Shown: piece by piece, positions 1 through 7,943 of the stretch
How the letters are laid out: each line of letters begins with the position of its first letter
Position numbering within the stretch: the first letter of the stretch is position 1
The notes under the pieces: generated by a model
The model's database searches: none
What the model was told of the DNA's origin: nothing
What the model saw: only the letters and a program-made list of their open reading frames with translations
Source of the DNA: Pseudonocardia oceani
Lineage (GTDB): Bacteria; Actinomycetota; Actinomycetes; Mycobacteriales; Pseudonocardiaceae
Length of the DNA stretch: 64,000 nucleotides
Direction of reading: 5' to 3'
Assembly: GCF_019263585.2 (NCBI RefSeq)
Contig: NZ_JADQDF010000001.1
Span: forward strand, 5,896,501-5,960,500
Program-made: the position numbers and the translations under genes

Positions 1-61
1 CCAGCAGCGCGAACACCCCGCCGTGCTCGACGGTGAAGGACAGCCCGTCCACCGCGTGCAC
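1..61 (-). CDS. ABC transporter ATP-binding protein, N-terminal fragment
   Basis: Read on the minus strand from a GTG at 61, the frame gives VHAVDGLSFTVEHGGVFALL and then runs off the left edge. This is the usual opening beta-sheet of an ABC ATPase just before the Walker A loop (VxAVDGLSFxVxxGEVFALLGPNGAGKTT in the family). The Walker A itself lies outside the window, so the identity rests on about 20 residues. The in-frame codons upstream of 61 also read like ABC sequence (CGSVHAVDG), so the true start could lie further upstream, though no ATG or GTG is seen there. The substrate cannot be inferred. Confidence 0.45.
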   Translation of the reverse strand, partial: MHAVDGLSFTVEHGGVFALL

Positions 62-105
62 CGACCCGCAAGCCTCGACCGGGCAGGACCTTCGCGGGAG
101 AGGTC

Positions 106-119
106 GGGGCCTTCCGCCC
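106..119. promoter_or_regulatory. DosR-type box upstream of CBS gene
   Basis: GGGGCCTTCCGCCC lies about 84 bases before the CBS-domain start at 203 and fits the DosR/DevR half-site pattern GGGNC-N4/5-GNCCC. A weaker copy, AGGACCTTCGCGGG, lies at 85-98. Assignment is by motif only. Confidence 0.4.
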
Positions 120-202
120 GGGCGCGGGTACGGGGCGCGGACCCAGCATGGAGTGCGGGACGGCGTCCGCCGGACCCGCCCCGGATCCCTGCAGGAGGAA
201 CG

Positions 203-613
203 ATGACCGCCCGTCTCGACAGTGCCGCGCCCACCGACGCGGTCACGGAGGTGATGTCCGTGGCACCCGCGGAGGTCGCCACCGGCGACTCGCTGCGTGT
301 GGTCGCCGAGGAGCTGACCGCCGGCGAGATCGGTGCCGTGGTGGTCCGCGCCCGTGGCACGGTCGTCGGACTGGTCTCCGAACGCGATCTCGTCGCCGTC
401 GTCGCCTCCGGCGGCGACGTCGAGTCGGTTCAGGCCGCCGACGTCATGAGCACCGAGCTGATCACGGTGGGTGCCGGGACCAGCATCGCCGCCACCGGTG
501 AGGCGATGCTGGAGGCCGGGGTGCGGCACGTACTCGTGGAGCGGGACACCGGCATCGTCGGCGTGGTGTCGATCCGCGACGTGCTCGCCGTGCTGCTCGC
601 CGGTGCCCGGTGA
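203..613 (+). CDS. CBS-domain pair protein (Hrp1-like)
   Basis: This 136-residue soluble protein is almost entirely one Bateman module: CBS repeat 1 covers about residues 14-70 (VTEVMSVAPAEVATGDSLR, then GLVSERDLVAVV) and CBS repeat 2 about 77-134 (VMSTELITVGAG, then GVVSIRDVLAVLLA). Such free-standing CBS pairs bind adenine nucleotides or act as energy sensors; M. tuberculosis Hrp1 (Rv2626c) is a DosR-regulon example. The start is the ATG at 203 because GGAGGAACG sits directly in front of it; the frame stays open upstream to 23 but that part has no domain. A DosR-type box lies about 85 bases upstream. The ligand is not known. Confidence 0.8.
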   Translation: MTARLDSAAPTDAVTEVMSVAPAEVATGDSLRVVAEELTAGEIGAVVVRARGTVVGLVSERDLVAVVASGGDVESVQAADVMSTELITVGAGTSIAATGEAMLEAGVRHVLVERDTGIVGVVSIRDVLAVLLAGAR

Positions 614-629
614 CGGGCGCGGTGGGCGC

Positions 630-1205
630 GTGTCCGCCCGAGTCGCGGCCCCCGTCGTGACCGCCCCTCCGGCGGACCACCGACTCCACGCGGAGCTCGA
701 CCTCAAGGAGGGGAAGGCGGCCACCACGGTGCAGGTGGTCTTCGCCCTCGTCGCCGGCGCCATGGTGGGTCTGGCATTCGTGATCGACCTCCCGACCGGC
801 GGTTGGGGTGTCTGGACGACCGCCGCGGTGACGGCCATCGCGTGCCTGCTCTACACGGCCGTGCACGAACTCACCCACAGCGCGGTCCTGTGGGCGGTCT
901 CGGGCGTCCGTCCGAGCGTCGCCCTGCGGTTGCCCTACCTCGTCACCGGGAACCGGGCCTACCTCGACAGGAGGGCGTTCGTCGTCGTCGCGCTCGCGCC
1001 GGCCGTGCTCTGGGGCGCCGTGCTGATCGTCCTGCTGCTCACCGTGGCGCCGCAGTTCCTCCTCACCCTCTACGTGGTCACGGCACTGAACTTCGCGAGC
1101 TCGGCAGGGGACTACTACCAGGCCTGCGTCGTCGCGAGGCTCCCCCGATCGGCCCTGATCCAGGACGACGGGACGACGACGAGGGTCTACCTCCCGGCCG
1201 TCTGA
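630..1205 (+). CDS. Membrane DUF3267-type putative zinc metalloprotease
   Basis: This 191-residue membrane protein has about four hydrophobic segments (roughly residues 30-55, 60-80, 110-140 and 145-165). A HELTH motif lies in the second segment (YTAVHELTHSAVL, near residue 80), the HExxH zinc signature seen in DUF3267 membrane proteins. The second conserved element of these families, a C-terminal DYYQA stretch, is also present. The GTG at 630 is the first in-frame start after the CBS gene ends and lies 16 bases downstream of it, so the two are probably co-transcribed. Proteolytic activity is inferred from the motif; the substrate is unknown. Confidence 0.6.
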   Translation: MSARVAAPVVTAPPADHRLHAELDLKEGKAATTVQVVFALVAGAMVGLAFVIDLPTGGWGVWTTAAVTAIACLLYTAVHELTHSAVLWAVSGVRPSVALRLPYLVTGNRAYLDRRAFVVVALAPAVLWGAVLIVLLLTVAPQFLLTLYVVTALNFASSAGDYYQACVVARLPRSALIQDDGTTTRVYLPAV

Positions 1206-1226
1206 GAGCGCTGCCGGGTGCGGGCG

Positions 1227-1454
1227 CTACCGGCGGGCGGAGGGTGCCGACCGCAGGCGCTCGCGGGCCAGCCGCTCCACCAGCTCGGGCAGCGCGCCCT
1301 CGGGGACCCCGGCGAGGTCGCGGCGGGCGCGCTGCACGGTCCGGCGCAGCGTGCGGGGGCGGACCCGGCCGTCGAACTCGACGGTCAGGCGCCGCACCGC
1401 ACCGGTGACCGGGCCGGCGCTGTGGGGGAGCTGCGGGGTGTGGCGGTCCTGCAT
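1227..1454 (-). CDS. Small three-helix-bundle dimerization-domain protein
   Basis: This 75-residue basic protein starts at the ATG at 1454. Its body (AVRRLTVEFDGRVRPRTLRR, then a helix ending ELVERLARERLRS) resembles the actinobacterial three-helix bundle dimerization domain, whose usual pattern is a helix, an acidic/Arg-rich helix and a closing helix of the type VPVLVERRARERL. It lies divergent to the narK pair, with DosR-like sequence in the gap between them. The family is common in stress islands but has no assigned function. The start is uncertain because two GTG codons sit just upstream. Confidence 0.45.
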   Translation of the reverse strand: MQDRHTPQLPHSAGPVTGAVRRLTVEFDGRVRPRTLRRTVQRARRDLAGVPEGALPELVERLARERLRSAPSARR

Positions 1455-1577
1455 GCGCACCACCCTGCCCGTCCCGGACGGCGGGCGGCAGGGCCGAAGG
1501 TCACGCGCTGACCGGACCCGGGGCTGCGGTGCGCCTGTCGCGTGCGGAGCCTCCCGGTGACCTTCGGGAGGGGGGTC

Positions 1578-1591
1578 GGGCCGTTGGTCCC
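1578..1591. promoter_or_regulatory. DosR-type box upstream of narK
   Basis: GGGCCGTTGGTCCC (reverse complement GGGACCAACGGCCC) is a good DosR box 88 bases before the narK start at 1679. A second, poorer copy (GTGACCTTCGGGAG) lies near 1557-1570. Paired boxes are usual at DosR promoters. Confidence 0.5.
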
Positions 1592-1678
1592 TGTCGACGC
1601 CGGGTGGGCGCCACCGACGATCGGACCACGACGGCGGCCCCACCGGGCTCGCCCACCGACCACGACCCGGAGACACCG

Positions 1679-3034
1679 ATGTCCACACGGCTGAGCCCCG
1701 CGCCGGTCGCCGCCACCCCCGCCCGGGCACCCGAACCACCCGGGGCCCGGAGGGTGCTGGTCCTGTCCACCGTCGCGTTCACGCTGATGTTCGCGGCCTG
1801 GCTCATGTTCGGGGTGCTGGGCATCCCGATCCAGCAGGAGTTCGGGCTGACCGACGTGCAGCTGTCCTGGCTGTCCGCGGTGGCGATCCTCAACGGGTCG
1901 CTCTGGCGGCTGCCGGCGGGCATCGTCGCCGACCGCCTCGGCGGGCGGGTGGTGTTCACCGCGATGCTCGTGGCGACGGCCGTGTTCGCGCTCCTCGTCT
2001 CGATGGCCGGGAGCTACGGGATGCTGCTCCTGCTCGCGTTCCTGGTCGGCTTCGCCGGCAACGGCTTCTCCGCCGGGATCGCCTGGAACTCCGCCTGGTA
2101 CCCCCGGGAGCGGCAGGGTTTCGCGCTCGGCGTCTTCGGTGCGGGCAACGTCGGGGCCTCGGTCACGAAGTTCATCGGGCCCGCGCTGATCGCGGCGACG
2201 GCCGGCAGCACGTACTTCGGCGTCGTCGAGGGCGGCTGGCGCCTGGTGCCGGTCCTCTACGCGGTGCTGCTGCTCGTGGTGGCGGTGCTGCTGTGGACGC
2301 TGACCCCGCGCCAGGACCGCACGCCGGGCCGCGGCCGGACGCTGCGCCAGGAACTGGTGCCGCTGCGCCAGGCGCGGGTGTGGCGGTTCAGCCTCTACTA
2401 CGTCGCGGTGTTCGGCGCCTACGTCGCACTGGCGGCCTGGCTGCCGAAGTACTACACCGCCAACTTCGGCCTCTCGCTGGGTGTGGCGGCGCTGCTGACC
2501 GCGCTGTTCATCTTCCCCGCGAGCCTGCTGCGCCCGCTCGGCGGCTGGTTCTCCGACCGGTTCGGCGCCCGCCGCGTCATGTACTGGACCTTCGGGATCA
2601 TGCTGGCGGCCACGTTCCTGCTCAGCATGCCCAACGGCCACATCGTCGTGCAGCCGGGCGACCGCGAGGTCCTGCCCTACGAGCTGGGCGTCGTGCCCTT
2701 CACGGCGCTGGTGTTCCTGCTCGGCTGCGCCATGGGCATCGGCAAGGCCGCGGTGTACAAGCACATCCCCGAGTACTTCCCGGACGAGGTCGGCTCCGTC
2801 GGCGGCCTGGTGGGCATGCTCGGCGGCCTCGGCGGCTTCTTCCTCCCGCCGCTGTTCGCCTACGCCACCGGCTGGACGGGCCTGCCCTCGGCCACCTTCT
2901 TCGTCCTGTTCCTGCTCACGGCCGTGTGCGCCGTCTGGATGCACCGCACCGTCGTCCGGATGCTGCAGACGCACTCGCCGGAGCTGGCCGACCACTTCGA
3001 GACCCCGCGAGCCCAGGAGGTATCTGCGCGATGA
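1679..3034 (+). CDS. narK: NarK-type nitrate/nitrite transporter, first of a pair
   Basis: This 451-residue major facilitator superfamily protein has about 12 hydrophobic segments. The nitrate signature regions are visible: GFAGNGFSAGIAWNSAWYP in TM5 and a glycine-rich stretch GSVGGLVGMLGGLGGF in TM11, with the conserved Arg/Trp pair (SLWRLPAGIVADRLGG) after TM2. The family imports nitrate with protons or exchanges it for nitrite across the cytoplasmic membrane. The ATG at 1679 follows GGAG. It overlaps the next narK by an ATGA, so the two are one operon and may work as a pair, like the NarK1-NarK2 fusion of Paracoccus. The nar reductase operon lies about 2 kb away on the other strand. Confidence 0.88.
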   Translation: MSTRLSPAPVAATPARAPEPPGARRVLVLSTVAFTLMFAAWLMFGVLGIPIQQEFGLTDVQLSWLSAVAILNGSLWRLPAGIVADRLGGRVVFTAMLVATAVFALLVSMAGSYGMLLLLAFLVGFAGNGFSAGIAWNSAWYPRERQGFALGVFGAGNVGASVTKFIGPALIAATAGSTYFGVVEGGWRLVPVLYAVLLLVVAVLLWTLTPRQDRTPGRGRTLRQELVPLRQARVWRFSLYYVAVFGAYVALAAWLPKYYTANFGLSLGVAALLTALFIFPASLLRPLGGWFSDRFGARRVMYWTFGIMLAATFLLSMPNGHIVVQPGDREVLPYELGVVPFTALVFLLGCAMGIGKAAVYKHIPEYFPDEVGSVGGLVGMLGGLGGFFLPPLFAYATGWTGLPSATFFVLFLLTAVCAVWMHRTVVRMLQTHSPELADHFETPRAQEVSAR

Positions 3035-4440
3035 GCACCGACCCCATGACGAGGACCCGGACCGGCGGCGAGTGGCTGCAGGCGTGGGACCCCGAGGACG
3101 AGCGGACCTGGGACCGGGCGCTGGCCTGGCGGACCCTGTCGGTCACGACCTTCACCCTGACCCTGGCGTTCGCGTCCTGGTTCATCGCCAGCGCGATCGC
3201 CCCCAAACTGACCAACCTCGGGTTCGACCTGAGCACCAACCAGCTCTACTGGCTGGTCGCGGTGCCCGGGCTGTCGGCCGGGATCCTGCGGCTGGTCTGG
3301 ATGGTGCTGCCACCGGTCCTGGGCACCCGCAAGCTCGTCACGCTGACGACGCTGCTCCTGCTGGTGCCCCTGGTCGGCTGGGCGATCGCGGTGCAGGACC
3401 CGAGCACCTCCTACACCTGGCTGCTGGCGCTCGCGTTCATGTCCGGCATCGGGGGCGGCGCGTTCTCCGGGTTCATGCCGAGCACCTCCTACTTCTTCCC
3501 GCGACGCATGCAGGGCACCGCGCTGGGCCTGCAGGCCGGGATCGGCAACTTCGGCGTGTCGCTGGTGCAGTTCGTGACCCCGTGGGTCATCGGGTTCTCG
3601 ATGGTCGGCTTCCTCGGCGCCGCGCAGACCGAGACCTTCCCCGGCCGGGCGCCCGCGGACGTCTGGTACCAGAACGCGGCATGGGTCTACGTGCCGTTCG
3701 TCCTGATCGGTGCGTTCCTGGCCTGGACGATGCTGAAGAGCGTCCCGGTGACGACCACCGTCCGGCAGCAGTTCGACATCTTCCGCAACCAGGACACCTG
3801 GTGGATGACGCTGCTCTACATCATGACCTTCGGTACGTTCGCCGGTCTGTCCGGCCAGTTCGGCCTGCTGATCAAGAACCTGTACGGCGGCGGGAACGCC
3901 GAGATCGCGACGCGGCTCGCGGACGGCACGACGCAGGTCCTCGTGGCCGGCTACGGCATTCCCGACCCGGTCGCCTACGCCTTCCTCGGTCCGCTCGTCG
4001 GCGCGGCCGCGCGCGTGCTGTTCAGCCCGCTCACCGACCGGTTCGGCGGCGCGCCGTGGACACTGGTCAGCGGTATCGGCATCCTGGCCTCGGTGATCTT
4101 CACCAGCACCACGCTGTCGCCGGACGTCACGGTCGGGGCGGCCGGGCTGCAGAGCCAGTTCACCGGGTTCGTGCTGGGGATGCTGGCGATCTTCCTGTTC
4201 ACCGGGATCGGCAACGCCTCGACGTTCAAGCAGATGCCGATGATCTTCGAGCGCCGCCAGGCCGGTGGCGTGATCGGGTGGACCGCCGCGATCGCCGCGT
4301 TCGGGCCGTTCTTCTTCGGGGTCGGCCTGACGCTCATGGAGCCCGAGACCTTCTACTACATCGGCGCCGCGTTCGCGGTGCTCTGCATCGCGGTCACCTG
4401 GGTCCGCTACGCGCGGCCGGGGGCGCCCAGGCCGTCCTGA
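3031..4440 (+). CDS. narK: NarK-type nitrate/nitrite transporter, second of a pair
   Basis: This 469-residue, 12-segment MFS protein has an N-terminal cytoplasmic stretch (EWLQAWDPEDERTWDR) typical of NarK2-type proteins. The nitrate signatures are present: SGIGGGAFSGFMPSTSYFFP in the N-half and GNASTFKQMPMIF before TM11. Translation starts at ATG 3031 inside the stop of the previous gene, preceded by AGGAGG. The sequence is clearly different from the first NarK, so this is not a recent duplication. One is likely the nitrate/proton symporter and the other the nitrate/nitrite antiporter; I cannot say which from sequence alone. A strong hairpin follows the stop. Confidence 0.88.
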   Translation: MSTDPMTRTRTGGEWLQAWDPEDERTWDRALAWRTLSVTTFTLTLAFASWFIASAIAPKLTNLGFDLSTNQLYWLVAVPGLSAGILRLVWMVLPPVLGTRKLVTLTTLLLLVPLVGWAIAVQDPSTSYTWLLALAFMSGIGGGAFSGFMPSTSYFFPRRMQGTALGLQAGIGNFGVSLVQFVTPWVIGFSMVGFLGAAQTETFPGRAPADVWYQNAAWVYVPFVLIGAFLAWTMLKSVPVTTTVRQQFDIFRNQDTWWMTLLYIMTFGTFAGLSGQFGLLIKNLYGGGNAEIATRLADGTTQVLVAGYGIPDPVAYAFLGPLVGAAARVLFSPLTDRFGGAPWTLVSGIGILASVIFTSTTLSPDVTVGAAGLQSQFTGFVLGMLAIFLFTGIGNASTFKQMPMIFERRQAGGVIGWTAAIAAFGPFFFGVGLTLMEPETFYYIGAAFAVLCIAVTWVRYARPGAPRPS

Positions 4441-4457
4441 GCCCCGCCGCCCGATCC

Positions 4458-4493
4458 CGCACCCCCGCCCCGGATCCCCGGAGCGGGGGTGCG
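4458..4493 (+). terminator. Hairpin terminator after the narK pair
   Basis: CGCACCCCCGCCCC and GGAGCGGGGGTGCG form a 14-base stem with a single mismatch around an 8-base loop, 17 bases after the narK stop. There is no T-run, as is common for actinobacterial terminators. Confidence 0.5.
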
Positions 4494-4539
4494 CCCGTGC
4501 CGCCCCGGTGACCGGTCCGGGACCGGTGCCGCACCGCAC

Positions 4540-4553
4540 GGGACTTCCGGCCC
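4540..4553. promoter_or_regulatory. DosR box, near-consensus
   Basis: GGGACTTCCGGCCC is the best match in the window to the mycobacterial DosR consensus GGGACTTNNGNCCC. It lies 35 bases before the start of the FMN-binding protein at 4589. Confidence 0.6.
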
Positions 4554-4588
4554 TGCTGCCGTCCGGCCCCGGCGTCCATGCTGGTGGC

Positions 4589-5059
4589 ATGCGTCATGAC
4601 ATCGGTGCCGAGGTGCCGGGAGAGGCCGGGTTCCGGGCTCTCGACCGCCTCGCGTGCCTGCACCTGCTGCGCGGGCGCGTGGTCGGTCGCGTCGTCTTCA
4701 CCGACGGCGCGCTGCCGGCGGCCCAGCCCGTCAACTACGTCCTCGACGGCGAGGAGGTGCTGTTCCGCACCGCCAGCACCGGCAAGGTGGCCGCCGCGAC
4801 GCGGGGCGCCGTCGTCGCGTTCCAGGTCGACGACATCGATCCGGTGGCACGGACCGGCTGGAGCGTCCTCGGCGTCGGCGAGGCCTACGAGGTGGTCGAT
4901 CCGCAGCGGCTCGCCGAGCTGTCGGGACTGGGCCTGGACACCTGGGTGCCGCTGGCATCGGACCACGTCGTGTGCATCCCACTGCAGGTCCTCACGGGCC
5001 GGGAGCTGCTCCGCGTCCCGGCGGCTCCGGCCCCACCGATGAGCGAGGCGCAGGGGTGA
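4589..5059 (+). CDS. Pyridoxamine 5'-phosphate oxidase-like flavin-binding protein
   Basis: This 156-residue split-barrel protein shows the PNPOx-like signature: LHLLRGRVVGRVVFTDGALPAAQPVNYVL near the N-terminus, then GEEVLFRTASTGK and FQVDDIDPVARTGWSVLGVGEA. These small proteins bind FMN, F420 or heme and act as reductases or stress proteins; several sit in DosR regulons. The start is the ATG at 4589, directly downstream of a near-consensus DosR box. Its 3' end overlaps the convergent potassium-channel gene by 68 bases. No specific substrate can be named. Confidence 0.75.
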   Translation: MRHDIGAEVPGEAGFRALDRLACLHLLRGRVVGRVVFTDGALPAAQPVNYVLDGEEVLFRTASTGKVAAATRGAVVAFQVDDIDPVARTGWSVLGVGEAYEVVDPQRLAELSGLGLDTWVPLASDHVVCIPLQVLTGRELLRVPAAPAPPMSEAQG

Positions 5060-6104
5060 GGCGACACCCCCGCGAGCGGGCAGGCCGCAGCTCCGCCTCG
5101 TCGATCCGCCGGCCGGCGAGGTAGTAGAGCGTCGCCGCGGGCCCGACCGGCGTGTCCCAGCCGGGGCTCACGACGACCTCTCCGCCGGTGCGCACGGCGA
5201 TCAGCGTGGCGCCGAAGCGCCTGCCGAACTGCGTCTGGCACTCGCCGAACGTGCGGTCCGCGAGCTCGGGGGGAACCCGGACCGAGTAGGTGTTGCCCTG
5301 CCCGCCGCTGCTCATCAGGTCGGCGTAGACCTCGGTGATGCCGGGGTCGAGGGCCTCGTCGGTCACCAGGTTCGGCATGTGCCACTGCACGCACTGGATC
5401 GCCGGGTCGATGTAGCGCAGCTGCTCGCGGCGCGTCAGGTCGCGCAGCGCGACGACGAGGTGGGCGCCGGGACCCGCGTGGTCGGCCGCGAGGGCGATGG
5501 CCAGGCTCTCGTTGTCGTCGTGGCCGTCGACGATCACGGTCGCGGCACGGGCCACGCTCGCGCGCGTCATCACGTCCGGGCCGGTCAGGTCCCCCCGCAC
5601 GAACTGGACGTGCGCCCGCTCGGGCACCGGGTGCTCGGTCACGTCGTCGGCCGCGCACAGCACGAGCGGCCGGTCCCGCTCCACGCACAGCTCGTCGATC
5701 ATGCGCTCGGTGCGCCCGGCCAGGTACCCGAGGATGACCGTGTGACCTGCGGCGTCGATCTGCGCGAGTCCCTTCATCCGCCTCCCCCTCAGGATTTGGA
5801 GGTGCGATCCCAGCCGGGTGAACAGGATCGTCAGTGTGACGATGCCCCCGACGATGACGTAACCGCCCATGACGTACCCGAGCGGGGTCGTCGGGTAGTG
5901 GTCGCCGTACCCCACGGTCGCGGCGGTGACGAGGAACCACCACCAGTACACCTCGGGCCGGGCGATCGGGTTGTCGGCCGGCTCGGCCCACCACATCCCG
6001 ACCCAGCTGGTCGCGAACACCACCCCGACGACGAGGAGCGGGAGCCGCCACCCGCGCAGCCGCGTGCTCGCCACGGCCAGCAGGCGATAGAGGAAGATCG
6101 GCAT
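4992..6104 (-). CDS. Two-TM potassium channel with RCK/TrkA-N domain
   Basis: This 370-residue protein has TM1 at about residues 20-38, a pore loop with the selectivity filter TVGYGD at 63-68, TM2 at about 73-97, then a cytoplasmic TrkA-N (RCK) domain beginning HTVILGYLAGRTERMIDEL near 120 and a TrkA-C-like segment after about 270 (YSVRVPPELADRTFGE). It should conduct K+ and be gated by a ligand on the RCK domain. The Rossmann glycine pattern (GYLAGR) is slightly unusual. The ATG at 6104 is chosen for the clean TM1 start. The last 25 residues look non-conserved and overlap the convergent PNPOx-like gene. It follows the nar operon on the same strand. Confidence 0.85.
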   Translation of the reverse strand: MPIFLYRLLAVASTRLRGWRLPLLVVGVVFATSWVGMWWAEPADNPIARPEVYWWWFLVTAATVGYGDHYPTTPLGYVMGGYVIVGGIVTLTILFTRLGSHLQILRGRRMKGLAQIDAAGHTVILGYLAGRTERMIDELCVERDRPLVLCAADDVTEHPVPERAHVQFVRGDLTGPDVMTRASVARAATVIVDGHDDNESLAIALAADHAGPGAHLVVALRDLTRREQLRYIDPAIQCVQWHMPNLVTDEALDPGITEVYADLMSSGGQGNTYSVRVPPELADRTFGECQTQFGRRFGATLIAVRTGGEVVVSPGWDTPVGPAATLYYLAGRRIDEAELRPARSRGCRLTPAPRSSVGPEPPGRGAAPGP

Positions 6105-6169
6105 GTCGGTACCTCGGAGGACACCTCGGTGCGGGCGGCACGAGCTCGGGCGGAGGGGTGACGGTGGCG

Positions 6170-6526
6170 TCAGCCCGCGGGCGGGGCGCCGCGCCCCGGC
6201 TGCTTCACCACGGTGAGCAGCACGGCGGAGTCCACCACCGCCTCCAGCCGGTGCGACCGGGGCGGGACGACGAGCAGGTCGCCGTGGCGCCCCTCCCACT
6301 CGGTGTCGCCGGCGACCAGCCGCACCCGGCCGTGCAGCACCTGCACGGTGGCCTCGCCCGGGTTCTCGTGCTCGGCCAGCTCCTGCCCCGCGCACAGGGC
6401 GATGACCGTCTGGCGCAGGAGGTGGTCGTGCCCGCCGACGGCCGTGCGGGCGGCGCGGCCGGCCGGGGCCCGGCCCGCCGCCTCGAGCTGCTCGCGGGCC
6501 GGGGCGTCGAGGGAGAGCTTCTGCAC
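6170..6526 (-). CDS. Cupin-domain protein at the end of the nar operon
   Basis: This 118-residue single cupin has motif 1 near AGQELAEHENPGEATVQVLHGRV and motif 2 near GDLLVVPPRSHRL, giving a probable metal site of two or three His/Glu residues. It starts at GTG 6526, 11 bases after the narI stop, with GGAG before it, so it is probably the last gene of narGHJI. Such cupins are recurrent next to actinobacterial and firmicute nar operons, but their role is not established; a sensor or small-molecule binding role is possible. A longer reading from 6574 would overlap narI and adds nothing conserved. Confidence 0.7.
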   Translation of the reverse strand: MQKLSLDAPAREQLEAAGRAPAGRAARTAVGGHDHLLRQTVIALCAGQELAEHENPGEATVQVLHGRVRLVAGDTEWEGRHGDLLVVPPRSHRLEAVVDSAVLLTVVKQPGRGAPPAG

Positions 6527-6537
6527 GATGACTCCGG

Positions 6538-7284
6538 TCAGCGTCGGGGGCCGGGGGTGGTGTCGCGCTCCCACCCGCGCCGGGGGGCGCGGGACGCGGT
6601 GCCGCCGGTGCGGGACCGGTAGACGACGTAGGGGCGGAAAAGGTAGCCGACCGGCGCGGTGAAGGCGTGCACCAGCCGGGTGAACGGCCAGATCGCGAAC
6701 AGGGCCAGCCCGATGAGGGTGTGCAGCTGGAAGGCGAGCCCGGAGTGGGCCATGGCCTCGATGTCGGGCTGCAGGACGAACAGCGAGCGGAACCAGGGCG
6801 ACACGGTGAGCCGGTAGTTGTGCTCCTCCCCGCCCGCCGCGCCGAGCAGGGTCGTGGCCAGCCCGGCGACGATGGCCGCGACCAGCACCGCGTACATCAG
6901 CTTGTCGTTCTTCGTGGTCGCCGAGAAGACCGGCCCGGTGGTGCGCCTACGGTAGACCAGGATGCCGACGCCGACCAGCGTGCAGAACCCGGCGATCGCC
7001 CCGAGGAAGAGCGCCTGGACGTGGTAGGCCTCCTGCGAGAGGCCCGCCGCGTCGGTCCAGCTCTTCGGGACCACCAGCCCGATGACGTGTCCGATGATCA
7101 CCACGAGCAGGCCGAAGTGGAACAGCGGGCTGCCGATCCGCAGCAGCCGGGACTCGTGCAGCTCCGAACTGCGGGTGGTCCAGCCGAACTTGTCGTAGCG
7201 GTAGCGCCACACGGTGCCGCCGACGAGGACCGCGATCACCACGTAGGGCAGCACGCCCCACAGCAGGACGTCCAGGGTGGTCAT
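6538..7284 (-). CDS. narI: Respiratory nitrate reductase gamma subunit
   Basis: This 248-residue membrane cytochrome b has five hydrophobic segments, and the paired heme ligands are visible: two His in the second segment (GSPLFHFGLLVVIIGHVIGL) and two in the last (AHSGLAFQLHTLIGL). It takes electrons from menaquinol and passes them through its b hemes to NarH at the inner face of the membrane. The ATG at 7284 overlaps the narJ stop (ATGA). The C-terminal tail after the last TM is Arg-rich and slightly longer than usual. Confidence 0.92.
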   Translation of the reverse strand: MTTLDVLLWGVLPYVVIAVLVGGTVWRYRYDKFGWTTRSSELHESRLLRIGSPLFHFGLLVVIIGHVIGLVVPKSWTDAAGLSQEAYHVQALFLGAIAGFCTLVGVGILVYRRRTTGPVFSATTKNDKLMYAVLVAAIVAGLATTLLGAAGGEEHNYRLTVSPWFRSLFVLQPDIEAMAHSGLAFQLHTLIGLALFAIWPFTRLVHAFTAPVGYLFRPYVVYRSRTGGTASRAPRRGWERDTTPGPRR

Positions 7285-7943
7285 CGGGTCGCTCCGATCT
7301 CGGCGTCCGGGGTCCGGTCGTGCGGGGTGCGGGCGGTCGGGAAGGGCAGCAGCTCGAGGCCGACCTGCTCGCGGGGCGGGCCGTTGCGGGCAAGGGCCTT
7401 GGCCGCGGCGACGTCGGCGGGGGAGGGCCCGGGCAGCAGCGCGCACACCGCCTCGACGGCCGCGGCGTAGGGCGTGCCCGCGTCGACCAGCGCCAGGCGC
7501 AGCAGCTCGATCCCGGCGCGGTGCTCCTGCAGCAGCGCGAGACCGTCGGCCAGGTCGGCGGTGGCCGCGTACTCGAGCACGGCGGGCAGGAAGTCGGGCA
7601 GCTCGGGGCTGTCCCACTCCACCCCGGCCGCCCGGTAGCGGGCCTTGAGCGCGGCGAGCGCGCTCCCGCGGCGGCGGGTCTCCCCGTCGGTCCACCAGGT
7701 CAGGTAGAGGCAGCAGCGGCGCCGCGTGTCGAACACGCTCACGTAGTGCCGGCCGAGCTCGCCGGGTGCGGCCTGCTGCGCGTGGTCGAGGAACGCCGTA
7801 AGCCGACTGCGGGGCTCGCCCGGCGGCAGCCCGTCGACGGTGCGCCGGACCAGCGGCAGCGTCGCGAGGACGCTGTCGTCGGGGTACTGCAGGCACACCG
7901 ACGCCGCCTGCAGCACGGCGGCGTGGACCCGCGCGCCGCTCAC
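7281..7943 (-). CDS. narJ: Nitrate reductase molybdenum cofactor assembly chaperone
   Basis: This 220-residue soluble helical protein of the NarJ/TorD family includes the typical PDDSVLATLPLVRRTVDGLP opening, the HYVSVFDTRRRCCLYLTWW stretch and the LPDFLPAVLEYAA motif. It is a dedicated chaperone for cofactor insertion into NarG before membrane docking and is not part of the mature enzyme. It starts at GTG 7943, whose GTGA contains the narH stop. The longer frame upstream runs into narH and is not used. Confidence 0.9.
   Translation of the reverse strand: MSGARVHAAVLQAASVCLQYPDDSVLATLPLVRRTVDGLPPGEPRSRLTAFLDHAQQAAPGELGRHYVSVFDTRRRCCLYLTWWTDGETRRRGSALAALKARYRAAGVEWDSPELPDFLPAVLEYAATADLADGLALLQEHRAGIELLRLALVDAGTPYAAAVEAVCALLPGPSPADVAAAKALARNGPPREQVGLELLPFPTARTPHDRTPDAEIGATR

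Noticed and set aside
1385..2995. Long minus-strand frame opposite narK
   Set aside because: Composition (Glu/Arg/His/Gln repeats) is typical of a shadow frame; the narK protein on the other strand is unambiguous.
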